A stretch of 64,000 nucleotides of DNA from Lantana camara (GCA_037501455.1 CM074863.1:11156001-11220000), one strand, 5' to 3'; counted from the first letter of the stretch, positions 21,185 to 33,380 are shown. Notes: generated by a model not told the origin, from the sequence alone. Numbers and translations are program-made.

Positions 21185-23297
21185 TCACTTCCTGTGACCT
21201 GATGAAGCCATAAGCACACCAACAGCAACAATAAACATTGACAGCATCCCAACAAGAAGAACATATGTTCGTCTTGATGATCTTCTGTACTCTCCAAACA
21301 AAAGTACCCCCCAGAATGTACTCACGAGCGGAAGCGCCTGTAATGTACGAGCACGAAATGTATGATAAACAAGAAGTTTCATACTTCTCACGTAGAAGGT
21401 CAAGTTCATAAATAAAGCAAAGTTTTGGGGTTGATATGTAATTGTACCTGAACAGCATCGGCTGCAGCGTATCCTGCAGCTTGACCTCCCATAAACTGAA
21501 GGCCGTTCCCAAAACCACACAAGAGTCCAGCCAATAGGGCCCATCCTCTACCGTTCCAGTCTGATAAATAAGCTTTCATCGATGATTTGGGCAAATTCAA
21601 GACGGGGTGATACAAGAAAGTGATGTTTAGAATGAGGGCGATCACGAAGCATGATACTGAGAAGTAGAAGAACGCAGTATAAACAGTTAAGTGATGAACA
21701 CCATGTTTTAGTGTATGCCACTGATCATTAGTGGCGAGATTGAAAGCAGGGGAAAACAGAGAAAAGCAAACTCCTGCAAAGAATGTTATCCCCAAGCCAA
21801 GAATAGTGCCCTTTCCAAACACCTGCAAGCAAGGAAATTATGGGAAAAGAATTAATAAAGTAAAAATATCAGTTTCAATATTTTTTTTAGAGGGGTGTGG
21901 GGTGGGTTGGTATCAGCACAAGTGCAAACGAGGAACCTTAATCGCCCTTTTATTCTCGAGTTCGATGAGAAAATGCACCGTCCCAAATTTTGCCTTCTCC
22001 AGTGTCGCGGTGCCATCCTCTGGATCTATTATTCGTTTAGAATGTATGAGTTTCATGGGTGATCTACTAATATTCAACACAAGAACATCTTACCTTTGAC
22101 TGCATATTCTATGACTGAAGCATCTTTTATCCTGTCAAATTTCAGTAGAGTTCAGAACTCACATCAGTGAACCTGATAGTAAATCTCAAGTCTGGGCAAC
22201 AATCCAATAATCCACATTTGTGACTTCGTTTTCAGCAGTACGAGGAATAGATAAAAAAAGAACTAAGAAAGAGTACATACACCGTTCCCTCTTTGCTGTC
22301 ATTTGAGAAACTAGTGAGCTTAGCCTTATTGTCTGCAGCATTGGATGAATGTACAGCAGAACCAAGGCAAACAGCAATCAGAAAGCAACCAACACCGGGA
22401 AAAAGAATCTCGGCTTTGTTGATTTTGTCGTCTAAGAAATAATTCAAGCTTGTGCCTGCATAGAAAGAAGTTATATCAGGTGCATACAAACACAAAAGAA
22501 AATTAGCGAGCGAGAGGAAAATGTACCTATGACAACAGTTATACTTGAAGTGATGACTTCAGTCACAGACAAACCAACAAAGGCCCATGCATATTGTGTT
22601 GCTAAATTTCCAAGACTTAGAACAATCCCACCAGCCATGGCAAACAATACACTAGGCCAGTTATCCTGCAATTATTTGTAAAATGGGAGAATTACATTCA
22701 CATACCTCGAGGTTTGACCAAATTACACAAACATCCCCTGAGTCTAGAGAAATTACACTTTTCTCAAGTCAAAGAATTCACAGTGCATTTGGATCGATGA
22801 ATTCTGACGGTGTAATCTGGGGTTATTATTAATACCCTTTTACCTTTAATGATCAATGTTTAACTTTAATTCATGACTATAATAGCATGTGCTGTTCCAA
22901 GCCTCAGTATGAAAGGGGAAGTTTTTGTAATCTCTCAAAATAGTAGGGAAGTTCGTGTAATTAGGCGAAACCTCAACGCATACCAGAGTTGTTATCATCC
23001 CTTCAAAATTTCGTTTTCAAGAAAAAAGTTGTTGAATCTTGAAATGGGGATAAAGCTCACCTGTGATAGCTGGTTCATAAAATTTGGCTTTTCAGTTGTG
23101 CTTTTCCCAATTTCTCCAAATGTGAAAGCAATTATAACAGCGGCCAAAAGATTCGTGATCGTATAATCAAGATACGTATGCTGAGGGAGACGGCCTCGCC
23201 TTTCCAAGAGTGTTAGGAGCGCCGGCCATGTCCCCAGGAAAAGCAAAGCTAAGAGCATGCAAGCTATTGCACCTCCTTTGCTCTCCACCAAATACAT
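21185..23297 (-). CDS. Ureide permease, tandem copy B
   Basis: Seven exons: 23297-23061, 22665-22527, 22455-22281, 22131-22094, 22025-21937, 21822-21448, 21337-21185, giving 401 aa. The sequence is very close to the Arabidopsis UPS proteins as I remember them: MYLVESKGGAIACMLLALL, GTWPALLTLLERRGRLP, VGLSVTEVITSSITVVIGT, NYFLDDKINKAEILFPGV, GVCFSLFSPAFNLATNDQWH, GQAAGYAAADAVQ and the end VGVLMASSGHRK. About ten membrane helices, with a hydrophilic central loop coded by exons 3-5. Role: transport of allantoin, uracil and similar heterocycles. This is the conserved copy; copy A is the diverged one. Intron 1 carries a MITE. An upstream AUG in another frame (near 23366) could be a short uORF. The MULE insertion starts about 1.2 kb upstream of this start codon. 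Confidence 0.94.
22685..23003. repeat. MITE family 1, copy C (ureide permease B intron 1)
   Basis: About 320 bp. Left end gggagaattacattcacata then cctcgaggtttgaccaaatt; right end gcgaaacctcaacgcatacc then gttatcatccc: inverted-repeat ends shared with copies A, B and D. Copy A of the permease has no such insertion in its short intron 1, so this came in after the gene duplication or was lost there. Confidence 0.72.
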
Positions 23298-24468
23298 TTT
23301 CAATCCACTGGACACAATTCTTTCAAATTCAACAGACAAAACAACTGCAGGAATTCCAAAACCATCCTGTCAAGAAAAACATCAGAAAGTAACTCTGTCA
23401 GATATATAAGCTCAGAATACACATAACACAACCCAAGCCAGCAGTTTACTGATCAACTGATGAACCCAACAGATCAAGAGGGAAAAAAACAGAGCAATCA
23501 ACACAACAACATCAGTCTAATGACAAAAACAGTCTTCTTGCACTTAGTATATACCATAATGGATGGAGAAACCGAAGACGGTGAAATTTTCTTGAACTAT
23601 AAGGGGTTTTGTGAAATCTAGACTCCAAAATATTACAGAAAAGAACCCATTAAACAGTTTTTATACTTCCAAAAACTAAGAAAAAGATGGAACATCTACC
23701 ACTCAAAAGATTATGCAAATCTATAGTTGGTTAGAACCCCACGAGCTCAAATCAAAAGATTCTCTGCCCCTCAAAGAACATCCCTCTTCTGGCTGTCAAA
23801 AGGCTATTATATAAGAAGATCATTGGAAAATGATTCCAAGATAAATGAAGCAGTTGGGCAGTCTTAATCAATAGCATTGAAATTGAATACCCCCATTTCT
23901 TGGCTGTAGGAGAATCATGTCTTCAATAACGGGATACTCATATGTAGAATGGATCTCCTGAAAGATTCCTGTAATTAGATTATCATTGGGTTGTTTTGCT
24001 CAGATACTATTTTGGCTCTTTTAATTTGATGGTAATAAGAAGTCAAATTTATTGTCAGCTACTTTTTAAGTTTAGACTTCACTAAGTGCAATGATTGGTC
24101 CAGCTCCAGCCCAGACAATGTTTTCGGCGGACGGCATGTATGGCTCAAAATTCAACGAAAATCTTTGAGTTACTCAAAAGAATTCTAATACGCTCTTTCC
24201 TCTTTCTCATAGTTTTGCCTTCACCCACAAAAGAAAAGTAGTTTTGCCTTCACCCAAAAGAAATCTGAGACGTAGATTCATGTCGTTTTATTTACATCAT
24301 TTTACTTATATTACATTCATGTCGTTTTACTTATATTCACCCTAAGGCTATACAATTAGCCCATTTCGACTTATACAGTTATACTGCTGTCATTTGTACT
24401 AATTTTATCCGCATAATCTATAATATCATTTATTGTTAAAAAAAAAATTCTAATTATATAATATTAGG
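23298..24468. other. 5' flank of ureide permease B
   Basis: 5' UTR (acceptor-like ttcttgacag at about 23368-23377, so a leader intron is likely) and promoter. No gene. Ends at the MULE target site. Confidence 0.5.
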
Positions 24469-24477
24469 GATAATTAT
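24469..24477. repeat. MULE target-site duplication, left
   Basis: GATAATTAT, identical to 38747-38755. Nine bp is the usual target duplication of Mutator-like elements. Confidence 0.8.
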
Positions 24478-24533
24478 GAAGAGAATTAGGTCCCAAGGGA
24501 CGCCCAAGTCTTTTTTTAGGGATATAACCCTCA
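24478..24533 (+). repeat. MULE left terminal inverted repeat
   Basis: Starts GAAGAGAATTAGG. Best match to the right end is the stretch AAGGGACGCCCAAGTC followed by TTTTTTTAG and ATATAACCC. The outer 20 bp match only loosely, so this is a short, degenerate TIR. Confidence 0.75.
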
Positions 24534-25180
24534 ATTTCTTTTCCCTTTTTCTTTCCCCAATATTTTCTGACATGGCATCTTCATCTACTAATCAAGCAGC
24601 AATTAACTCGTTTTGTAAAAGGAAGAAATTTTAGGGGCCCTTCTACAAATAAAATAAATTTATAAGTTAGAACAAAACAAAAACAAAAGTCCTAAATCTA
24701 ACATAATTTCTCCATTTTTCCTTCCTTTCCTCTTCCGCTCTTATCCCGTTCTTCTTCTTCGGCTACATCCCCCAGATCTGTCCCTTTGTTCGCATATCAT
24801 ATCAGCATCACCATCACGTATTTGAAGTTGACCCAAACCACAGGTTTTAGGGCTTGAAGTCGAGCATCTAAGGACTGGGCTTCATGAGCAATGAACAACT
24901 ATTAAGAACATGAACCCCAATCCTTAGAAGCTAACTCCAAGCTCCAAAACGGTGATTTGTTTTCGCGTTCGTCTGCCTCTATTGAAGAAGAAGAAGAAAG
25001 AAGGGGAGAGAGAAAGCGGCTAGGGTTTTGCTTGAAGTAAGGTGTGAGGATGACAAGTGATAATTGGAATATTTATGGAAGAATTAGGTGTACATGCATT
25101 CAATTAAATTACCATGCATTCAATTCAATACTATGACGGTTGGTTGTTGAGGAATAAATAAATAAAGAATGGGATTTAAT
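24534..25180. other. MULE left subterminal region
   Basis: Lacks TCGC motifs. 24715-25045 is C/T-rich then purine-rich (cttcttcttcggctacatcc, gaagaagaagaagaaagaag, gctagggttttgcttgaagt) and resembles a host 5' UTR. It could be captured host DNA or a promoter reading outward or inward. No coding evidence. Confidence 0.5.
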
Positions 25181-25189
25181 AAATAAATC

Positions 25190-25755
25190 GCACAAGCGAT
25201 TTAATGAATCGCGCAATCTATTCTTCTTATAGAGCTAGTTTTTTATTTGTTTTAAATATTTATTTGATTTATTTTTTACCCTAAACCCTAAAAATTTGAT
25301 ATAGTTGAATGCATCTGCAAACTACGAACCGAATAATATTGAATGCATGTAGGCCTAATAAATCGCTCAAGCGATTTAATTAATCGCTCACGCGATTCTA
25401 GTCCTTTATTTTATTTAAATATTATTTATTTATTTTCTTTATTTAATCGTCTGAGCGATTAAATATTAAAAATAAATATTTCTATTTATCTGATTAAATT
25501 CTAGTTAGCTGATGAATCTAGTGCGCGATTCATCAAATCGCGTGAGCGATTCTGGTTAATCGCTCACGCGATTCAATGTATCGCTCACGCGATTTTATAA
25601 ATCGCTCACGCGATTAAATATTAAAAATAAATATTTCTATTTATCTGATTAAATTCTAGTTAGCTGATGAATCTAGTGCGCGATTCATCAAATCGCGTGA
25701 GCGATTCTGGTTAATCGCTCACGCGATTCAATGTATCGCTCACGCGATTCAATGA
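25190..25755. repeat. TCGC-N4-GCGA motif cluster with a 155-bp tandem duplication
   Basis: Many copies of AATCGCGTGAGCGATT or its complement AATCGCTCACGCGATT, spaced by AT-rich DNA. A segment starting aaatattaaaaataaatatt is duplicated with a 155-bp period (25461 and 25616). A more diverged third copy lies at 27190-27275. Confidence 0.85.
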
Positions 25756-25874
25756 AGAATAGTAAAACCATTAAAACTGTAAAATACAGCATACTAGATA
25801 TATAAAAATAGAACAACATTCAGTCTGCTTTCATTACAAAACCAGTAAAATACATTACAATCAAACTAAATATT

Positions 25875-26516
25875 TTATGGGGGAGGAGGAAACTGATTAA
25901 CCTCCTCCGGATCATATTGAGGGATAATGGAATTAACACTCCCCTCAGAGGACTCAAGGTAAACAACGTCGTAAAAGGACTCGGGGTCTGAGTCCCTATC
26001 ACTTATGTGGAAAGCGTGGAGGTGCTCCTCTTCGCCCTCCAAAAGGTGTGCCTGCCGCACTTTGAAGATATACCTAAGGTCATCATAATAACGGCATCCA
26101 AATCCCGCTGAATAACCTATGTAATATTAAACATTGAAAAATGAACAAAGAAAGATTAAAAAAAAACAAAACAAAAAGGGACACTGATGAATTCGACTTA
26201 CCTCAATGGTATTCACACCATAATATACTAGGGGATCAATTTCGGCACTAATACGATTAGCAGCCATTTTAACTCCAGGACACGCCAATAATCTACGGAA
26301 TTCGTAAAATTTTATCCGCAGTCCTTTCACTGCTGCTACAACATCTCGTGCCCAGAATCTGGTTTTGAATCGCTTAGTCAATTCACGCGACACAATAGAT
26401 AGCACCGTGTCTAAGACTTCTAGCCGATCGATTTCGTTGTCTCCGGCATATATACGAAGACGTTCAACCATGTACTCTTCCACCCATCCCAGAATAGGTC
26501 TTGGAGGGTTATTCAT
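25875..26516 (-). CDS. Myb/SANT-like protein of the MULE (exon junction unresolved)
   Basis: Exon 1, 26516-26202 (105 codons, MNNPPRPILGWVEEYM), ends at a strong donor GAG/gtaagt. Exon 2 in about 26100-25875 encodes CRYYDDLRYIFKVRQAH followed by an acidic tail ending NQFPPPP. The segment WARDVVAAVKGLRIKFYEFRRLL plus YYDDLRYIF resembles Myb/SANT-like DNA-binding proteins common in plant transposons, where the helix is followed later by a Y-x-D/E-L-x-x-I(Y/F) motif; this is a pattern judgement. With the obvious splice sites (acceptor ttattcag at 26088) exon 2 would enter a different frame and stop at 26003. So either another junction is used (e.g. a donor inside the extended exon 1 frame) or there is a 1-2 bp shift. 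Role within the element unknown; DNA binding is inferred. Confidence 0.5.
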
Positions 26517-27557
26517 GACTTTATTTGTCAAGGATTGAGATATAGGACAGAGAAAGAGAAGCAAGGCTTCTTGCAGGTGATGAAAATTTTGCAGAAATCT
26601 GAGAACATAGCAGAATTGAGGATACTAATAAAGGTGATTGGGCCTTAAACCAACCAACAGTCGCACCCCTTCCTTCCTTCCTTGGTCGCATTGTAAAGGT
26701 GACGGTCAAAATTCCGGGATGAGTGCAGGCAGCTTTTCATTAAATTCAAGCATCTCATCGAGAACATCTGTCAGATGCGGGAAGAAGACAATGGACATCT
26801 ATGTCCCTTCTTCAAATAAAATAAAGGACTAGACGTTGATGAAGAATCGCGTGAGCGATTAACCGAATCGAGTTCGCGATCCAATGAAAATACAACAAAT
26901 TATTTATAGTATCTAATATTTAGAACAAGAATGAATCGCGCGGGAGATTAATTAATGAATCGCAAGTGCGATTCATTAAATCGCTTGCGCGATTAAATAA
27001 AGAAAATAAATAATTCTATTTAGCTGAAGAATCCTGTACGCGATTAATCAAATCAAGTGCGCGATTCAATTAAAACATAAATAATCTGATATAGCTGAAG
27101 AATCTAGTGCGCGATTCATCAAATCAAGTGAGCGATTAATTTAGGAAAAATTAATATTTTGATTTTTTTACAGAATCGCGTGAGCGATTAAATAATAAAA
27201 ATAAATATTTCTATTTATCTTATTAAATTCTAGTTAGTTGATGAATCTAGTGCGCGATTCATCAAATCAAGTGAACGATTAAATTAAAAAAATTAATATT
27301 TCGAAACACATAAATACAAATTTCAATATTTCAATAATTCTAGTTAGCATTCAATATTATTCGGTTCAACATGCATTCAATTGATGTTGATGAAGAAAAT
27401 AAATAAATAATATTTAAATAAAATAAATAAATAGATGTTGATGAAGAATCGCGTGAGCGATTAATTAAATCGCTTGCGCGATTTATTAGGGAATTGTACA
27501 TTTTGCGCGATTTATTAAAGAATTGGACATAAATATTATGAATACATACTGTGTAAC
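26517..27557. repeat. MULE intergenic region with TCGC motifs
   Basis: 26840-27505 carries many TCGC-N4-GCGA sites in several variants (gtga, ttgc, aagt, tgcg spacers). 26804-26825 (cccttcttcaaataaaataa) matches sequences at 24636 and near 33950, possibly promoter-proximal motifs of element genes. No gene. Confidence 0.75.
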
Positions 27558-30500
27558 TTAAATATTGTATTTATCAACTCCAAAAAATATTTCGGATGCT
27601 AAACGTAACCTTAAAAAAGAGGTATTATCGTCATCCAGAATATCCAGTGGTTCCCCACGCATGAGAAGCTCAATGTAATATAAGGAATAGGGTCCACAAT
27701 CGCCACTGAAAAAAAAAAATTAGAAATTAAATAAAAATATAATAAAAAATTTTAGAGTTAGTAAACTTTAAATGTACCTTCGTTTATTTTTTGGACACGG
27801 AGCAAGTTGCAGCTTCCACATGTGCTTGAGGCTGTCACCTAATTGCCTGAACTTTCCTGTGTGGGCCAACAATTTGGGAAAGAAAACACACAGATGGTTC
27901 AAAGCAATTTGGTAATTCCTGTGGTCAAGGGAACCACCACCGCTGTCGTAAACTTTGATGACTCCCTCTTGGGGCAAAATCTCGACGGCCACCCAATGGG
28001 AATTTCCTGAGTTGACAATGCCATAAAATTTTGTAGCTCCTTCCCATGCACGGCCATGCAAATATGGTAGAGAACCAGTTGTATACGGCAGAACAGTGTC
28101 CTCCTTCCATTTGATGGGATCATTCCAGATCCTTCGCATCACATCAAATGAATGCGAGGCAGTCCGGATGTCTTCTTTGGGTTCATTCACAGGCCTCACA
28201 CCCTTGGCACCCTTGGCACTCTTGGCACCAACCCTCGGATTTTTGGCAGCCCTCGGAGCATTGGCAGCAGTATCTGGCTTATTTGTAATAACGAGATTGC
28301 CATCTTCACCAACACAAACTGAATCTTCCTCTGTAATGAGACCCCTTGATAGATAATAATTCGTTTTAAGATGTTGGAAGAAAGTCTCATCGAGGACCAA
28401 AGAATCCTGAGCATATTGATCTGGGAGCCTTTTTTGTTTAAGCCTTATATTGGCCAAACACTCTTCCAAATGCTGCAACGAGTGAACCAAAAAAAAAACA
28501 ATAAAGATCAACTATGCATCATACAGGTATTGACTAACATAAACTATATAGGAAGTTTACCTCGGATACCAACCATTTCCCATTTCTGAGGATGGTTAGG
28601 AAGAATTCCGCGTCGAAATCCGCAGTTTGTCCAGGAATTCGGTCTTTCGGCCCTGCACTAAGAACCCAGTTGTACAAGTAGCTAGAACCAGATTTGTCCG
28701 TATTTTTGGATAACCATCTGTTGTGAGATTGAGAGATGGTTTCTGCGGTTTGCGGACAAGGCAGTTGGGGCTGAGTCGTTAAGGCAGGTGTTGCTTCTTT
28801 AGCCTTGACTCTAGCTCTGGCTGTAGCTGTGCAAAGCCTCTTAAGTTGCAGCGTATAAGGTGACAGGAGGTAGGCGGGCCTTCTTTTATTTCTCTTTGGT
28901 CTTTGACGTTTAGACCCTTCAACATCCTGCACCATTACACTACGGCCTGCTTGGTGTTCTTTTTCCTTCTCCAAATGCTGCCATATCTTCTCAACAGTTG
29001 CCTTCACATATTCAGAATGAGCTTCAGCTTGGTCTTCTTTCTCCTTCTCCAAATGCAGCCATATTTTCTCAACAGTTGCATTCAAAGATTCAGAATTAGC
29101 TTCCGCTTTCTGGATAAACTGTTGAATTTCAAAAGGGATTTGCACTGCAGCAGCTGGTGCAGGTGATGGTGATGTGTCAGGTGCTGTGGAAGTTGGGGGT
29201 GCGGTGCCCCAATCAATTCCTGCGGTAGGTGGTGCTGTGGAAGTTGGGGGTGCGGTGCCCCAATCAATTCCTGCGGTAGGTGGTGCTGTAGTTGGATGTG
29301 ATGGTGAGGGGAACCAATCCATGTTAGAATTCATGAGATTATCATCTTCTCGGACTGGATGGGGCAATTCATCCCCAATGATCAAAAGGGTGCACCCTTT
29401 CAAACACTGAGGTAGATAATCAATGGGTGCATCCTCTTCTTCTGAACTTGTTTGTTCATGAAGGTCCCTGATGTAACTCATATTCTTTTCAATGCTGGAG
29501 GGCAACAAAAATGGACGTACCTGATCCTGTTACATCAAAAAATAATAGATGTTAAAGGTATTCGGTGATCCATGGCAAAGAAAATAATATAAATTTTGTT
29601 CTAACCTCAGGTCCATGGTTATTTAACTTTTGCCGCAATTCTTCAATATCGATTGGGTTCCCTCTACTGTGCATCCATCTGAACATCCTGGGGAGTGGTA
29701 GTTTGGACATGTGGGAATCATCATGTTCTAGGCCGCCTCCATAAGAACTTGCTATAGTTGGGCACATTTCGTAAGCCCACGCCTACAAGGAACAAACAGG
29801 AAAAAAGGTGTATTATAGATTTTGTTTCAATTAAATCGCTTGAGCGATTCAACAAGTCGCGTGAGCGATTCATTAAATCGCTTGAGCGATTCAACAAGTC
29901 GCGTGAGCGATTCATAAATTCGCGTAAGCGATTAAGCTGAATAAGATAAATATGATGATCATAATCACCTGCAAGGCCCATGGAAAACCTGAAACATGAT
30001 AGGTCTTCGGTTTAGAGTCAGATTCTGTAGGGGGCAGCCATTTAGCAATATCCTTTTCCCTTTTTTTTATTGAATCCATTGTCGCCTTGAATGACACTAG
30101 TCCCCAAGGATATGAATAAAAAAAATCCAAGTCACTTGCAAAACAAAGATGATCCCTATTTACAACTCTCCCCTTTTCAATACCCAGCAACATGTTTTGT
30201 ACAAAAAGCACATGTGATATCTTCAAACGGTCTTCCACCGCAATCTTTTTATTGAATAATAAAATTTCCAAATCAGTGTCCTTCACTTTTGATTTCCATT
30301 TATTTCGGAGGATCCTCTTAAGAAAATCCTCGGCATTATTTATAACACTCAACTCATCAGCTCTATCGGGCATCTTACCTCCTCCACAATAAAGCCCAGT
30401 GACAAGAGCAAACTCCCTTAAGCCAAACCTAACTGGCTTTTGGCCTATCAAGACCCACAGCTCATTCTCTTTCTTGGTGGGTAGGGAGTACATCATAAGA

Positions 30501-31190
30501 TAATGAAGGAGGCTGCCTGAAAACCGCTTCCAACCAGAAGGCAGCTCTTCGGTATATTTTCTAAATACTCCTTCGAAATTCATTTCGTTCTCCTGAAGGA
30601 ATTCTTTTACTGGGGAAAGACGCTCCCATGATGACCGGACTGTGATCCTCACAGTTGAAGAGAAGAAGTACCTTTCCCAGAAAGGGCGCATGTTGAATTT
30701 TGAAAAATCAATGCTCCGGGTGACCTCTTCTTCATACTCTTCCTGTAACTCATTGTCATCATCCTCCGCCTCATCAAATAACCCAATCATACCCATGTTG
30801 TTCGAATGTCTTCGCTTACTCCTATTTTCCCTTATGTACCAGTCCCCTTGCGCTTCATCTCCGGTGTGTTCATCATCTCTGAACTCCTGAGATGTATATG
30901 ATCAAAATACCATTTGTCAATATAAAAGATTTGAAATACACAAAAGGCGCCATTTTGATCGCGTACGCGACTCAATCAATCGATTAAGCGAGTACTAGAT
31001 ACTTCCGGTATAAACAACCCAAAAAACATAGTATATAAACAAGAAAATATAGTATCAACTCCAGAACGAAAGTTGAAAACAAAAAACAAAGAACCATTAC
31101 GTTGTAATCGGCCTCTTGGGATATCTGCATGGGATCAATAGTGCCTTCTCCTTCCCTTACTGGGCTTTGGTTTGCTCCCGCTGATGACAT
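27558..31190 (-). CDS. DUF1985 and Ulp1 (C48) cysteine protease of the MULE
   Basis: Six exons: 31190-31101, 30886-29969, 29782-29606, 29526-28561, 28472-27778, 27705-27558, in phase, 997 aa. Residues about 70-360 form a DUF1985 domain (FGLREFALVTGLYCG, WGLVSFKATMDSI, GFPWALQAWAYEM), typical of plant transposon-borne proteases. The middle has a 17-residue Pro/Thr repeat (TAGIDWGTAPPTSTAPP, two copies; 51-bp DNA repeat near 29174-29290) and a repeated helix (ATVEKIWxHLEKEKE), then a basic KRQRPKRNKRR patch, perhaps nuclear localisation. The C-terminus is a Ulp1 fold: H876 in NSHWVAVEIL, D893 in VIKVYDSGGG, C952 in SGDCGPYSLYY. Ulp1 enzymes cut SUMO or related modifiers; substrates of transposon versions are unknown. 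The usual oxyanion Gln six residues before Cys seems to be Asn (PKNKRSGDCG). Confidence 0.9.
29834..29917. repeat. 42-bp tandem repeat built of TCGC motifs (protease intron 2)
   Basis: Two copies of a 42-bp unit, each with AAATCGCTTGAGCGATTC and AAGTCGCGTGAGCGATTC, followed by one more motif up to 29935. Lies in the intron between exons 2 and 3 of the protease gene, so the motif invades transcribed DNA. Confidence 0.85.
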
Positions 31191-31540
31191 CTTGTTTGGT
31201 TGATAGTAAAAATGTGATAATAATCTGAATATAGGAGAGAGAAAATGGATGAAAACCCTAGTTTTTTTGCTTGTGAGGAAGATGAAGAAGAAGAAGAAGA
31301 ACAGTCCTTTACTTTACTTTCCTTTTTTTTTTTACTTTTCTCCTCTTTCTCGCTAAAAGTTTGCTTATAACTGGAGAGAATTAATTAATGATGTGATTGG
31401 TTTGACTCTTGTGGTGATATATATATTAAATATAAATAACTGTCAGACAAAAAATGAAAAATTTTAATATAATGTACACAATTGTTGCCGCCTTACCGGA
31501 CATGTATATTACAAGAGGTTTAATTTTAGAGAATTTGATT
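31191..31540. other. 5' flank of the Ulp1 gene
   Basis: Probable 5' UTR and promoter of the protease gene, with a purine/pyrimidine tract (gaagaagaagaagaagaa) and TATA-like sequence atatatatatta near 31420. No gene. Confidence 0.5.
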
Positions 31541-33380
31541 GCGAACTACCGTAAGAATCGCGTGGGCGATTCTTGAAGTCGCCCGTGCGATTTAATGCGT
31601 TTTGTGGCCAAAATCAAGATCACCTTATGAGAATCGAGTCAAATTTGTAATGGGGTCATTTTATTGTTGGTTATAGCGAAGCTTGATTTGAATGTACCAA
31701 TCACAATCCCTTCTACATGGTATCAAAGATGATGTTAGGATTTGTTTGGGATTATGACTAAGGTTTGCAATACATCGTACTACACAGATAAGAATCGCTA
31801 TGGGGCTCATATCAAACGCGAAAGAAACATGCTGGGGGACTAGCAAAGTAATATAAACCCATATTAAGTGCGAACTACCGTAAGAATCGCGTGGGCGATT
31901 CTTGAAGTCGCCCGCGCGATTTAATACGTTTTGTGGCCAAAATCAAGATCACCTTATGAGAATCGAGTCAAATTTGTAATGGGGTCATTTTATTGTTGGT
32001 TATAGCGAAGCTTGATTTGAATGTACCAATCACAATCCCTTCTACATGGTATCAAAGATGATGTTAGGATTTGTTTGGGATTATGACTAAGGTTTGCAAT
32101 ACATCGTACTACACAGATAAGAATCGCTATGGGGCTCATATCAAACGCGAAAGAAACATGCTGGGGGACTAGCAAAGTAATATAAACCCATATTAAGTGC
32201 GAACTACCGTAAGAATCGCGTGGGCGATTCTTGAAGTCGCCCGCACGATTTAATACGTTTTGTGGCCAAAATCAAGATCACCTTATGAGAATCGAGTCAA
32301 ATTTGTAATGGGGTCATTTTATTGTTGGTTATAGCGAAGCTTGATTTGAATGTACCAATCACAATCCCTTCTACATGGTATCAAAGATGATGTTAGGATT
32401 TGTTTGGGATTATGACTAAGGTTTGCAATACATCGTACTACACAGATAAGAATCGCTATGGGGCTCATATCAAACGCGAAAGAAACATGCTGGGGGACTA
32501 GCAAAGTAATATAAACCCATATTAAGTGCGAACTATCGTAAGAATCGCGTGGGCGATTCTTGAAGTCGCCCGCGCGATTTAATACGTTTTGTGGCTAAAA
32601 TCAAGATCACCTTATGAGAATCGAGTCAAATTTGTAATGGGGTCATTTTATTGTTGGTTATAGCGAAGCTTGATTTGAATGTACCAATCACAATCCCTTC
32701 TACATGGTATCAAAGATGATGTTAGGATTTGTTTGGGATTATGACTAAGGTTTGCAATACATCGTACTACACAGATAAGAATCGCTATGGGGCTCATATC
32801 AAACGCGAAAGAAACATGCTGGGGGACTAGCAAAGTAATATAAACCCATATTAAGTGCGAACTACCGTAAGAATCGCGTGGGCGATTCTTGAAGTCGCCC
32901 GCGCGATTTAATACGTTTTGTGGCCAAAATCAAGATCACCTTATGAGAATCGAGTCAAATTTGTAATGGGGTCATTTTATTGTTGGTTATAGCGAAGCTT
33001 GATTTGAATGTACCAATCACAATCCCTTCTACATGGTATCAAAGATGATGTTAGGATTTGTTTGGGATTATGACTAAGGTTTGCAATACATCGTACTACA
33101 CAGATAAGAATCGCTATGGGGCTCATATCAAACGCGAAAGAAACATGCTGGGGGACTAGCAAAGTAATATAAACCCATATTAAGTGCGAACTACCGTAAG
33201 AATCGCGTGGGCGATTCTTGAAGTCGCCCACGCGATTTAATACGTTTTGTGGCCAAAATCAAGATCACCTTATGAGAATCGAGTCAAATTTGTAATGGGG
33301 TCATTTTATTGTTGGTTATAGCGAAGCTTGATTTGAATGTACCAATCACAATCCCTTCTACATGGTATCAAAGATGATGT
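31541..33380. repeat. 329-bp tandem array, 5 full units plus a partial sixth
   Basis: Units begin GCGAACTACCGTAAGAATCG at 31541, 31870, 32199, 32528, 32857 and 33186; the last is cut at about 33380. Units differ by only a few substitutions (e.g. cgcgcg/cgcacg/ cacgcg in the second motif), so amplification was recent. Each unit holds two TCGC motifs (AATCGCGTGGGCGATT and GTCGCCCGCGCGATTT) about 9 bp apart, one isolated half-site (gaatcgctatgg), and a long unique stretch. A 61-codon ORF repeated in every unit is a by-product. Sits upstream of the protease gene and downstream of the GRF gene. Confidence 0.95.

Noticed and set aside
31711..31740. tggtatcaaag sequences resembling an LTR primer-binding site
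   Set aside because: No LTR pair, no gag or pol nearby; it recurs only because of the tandem array.
31661..33231. Identical 61-codon ORFs in each 329-bp unit
   Set aside because: They repeat because the DNA repeats; no family signal, and the unit differences are not biased to silent sites as far as I can see.
31541..33380. Array of regular repeats resembling a CRISPR array
   Set aside because: The unit is 329 bp with no unique spacers, and the DNA is plant nuclear. It is a tandem satellite-like array.
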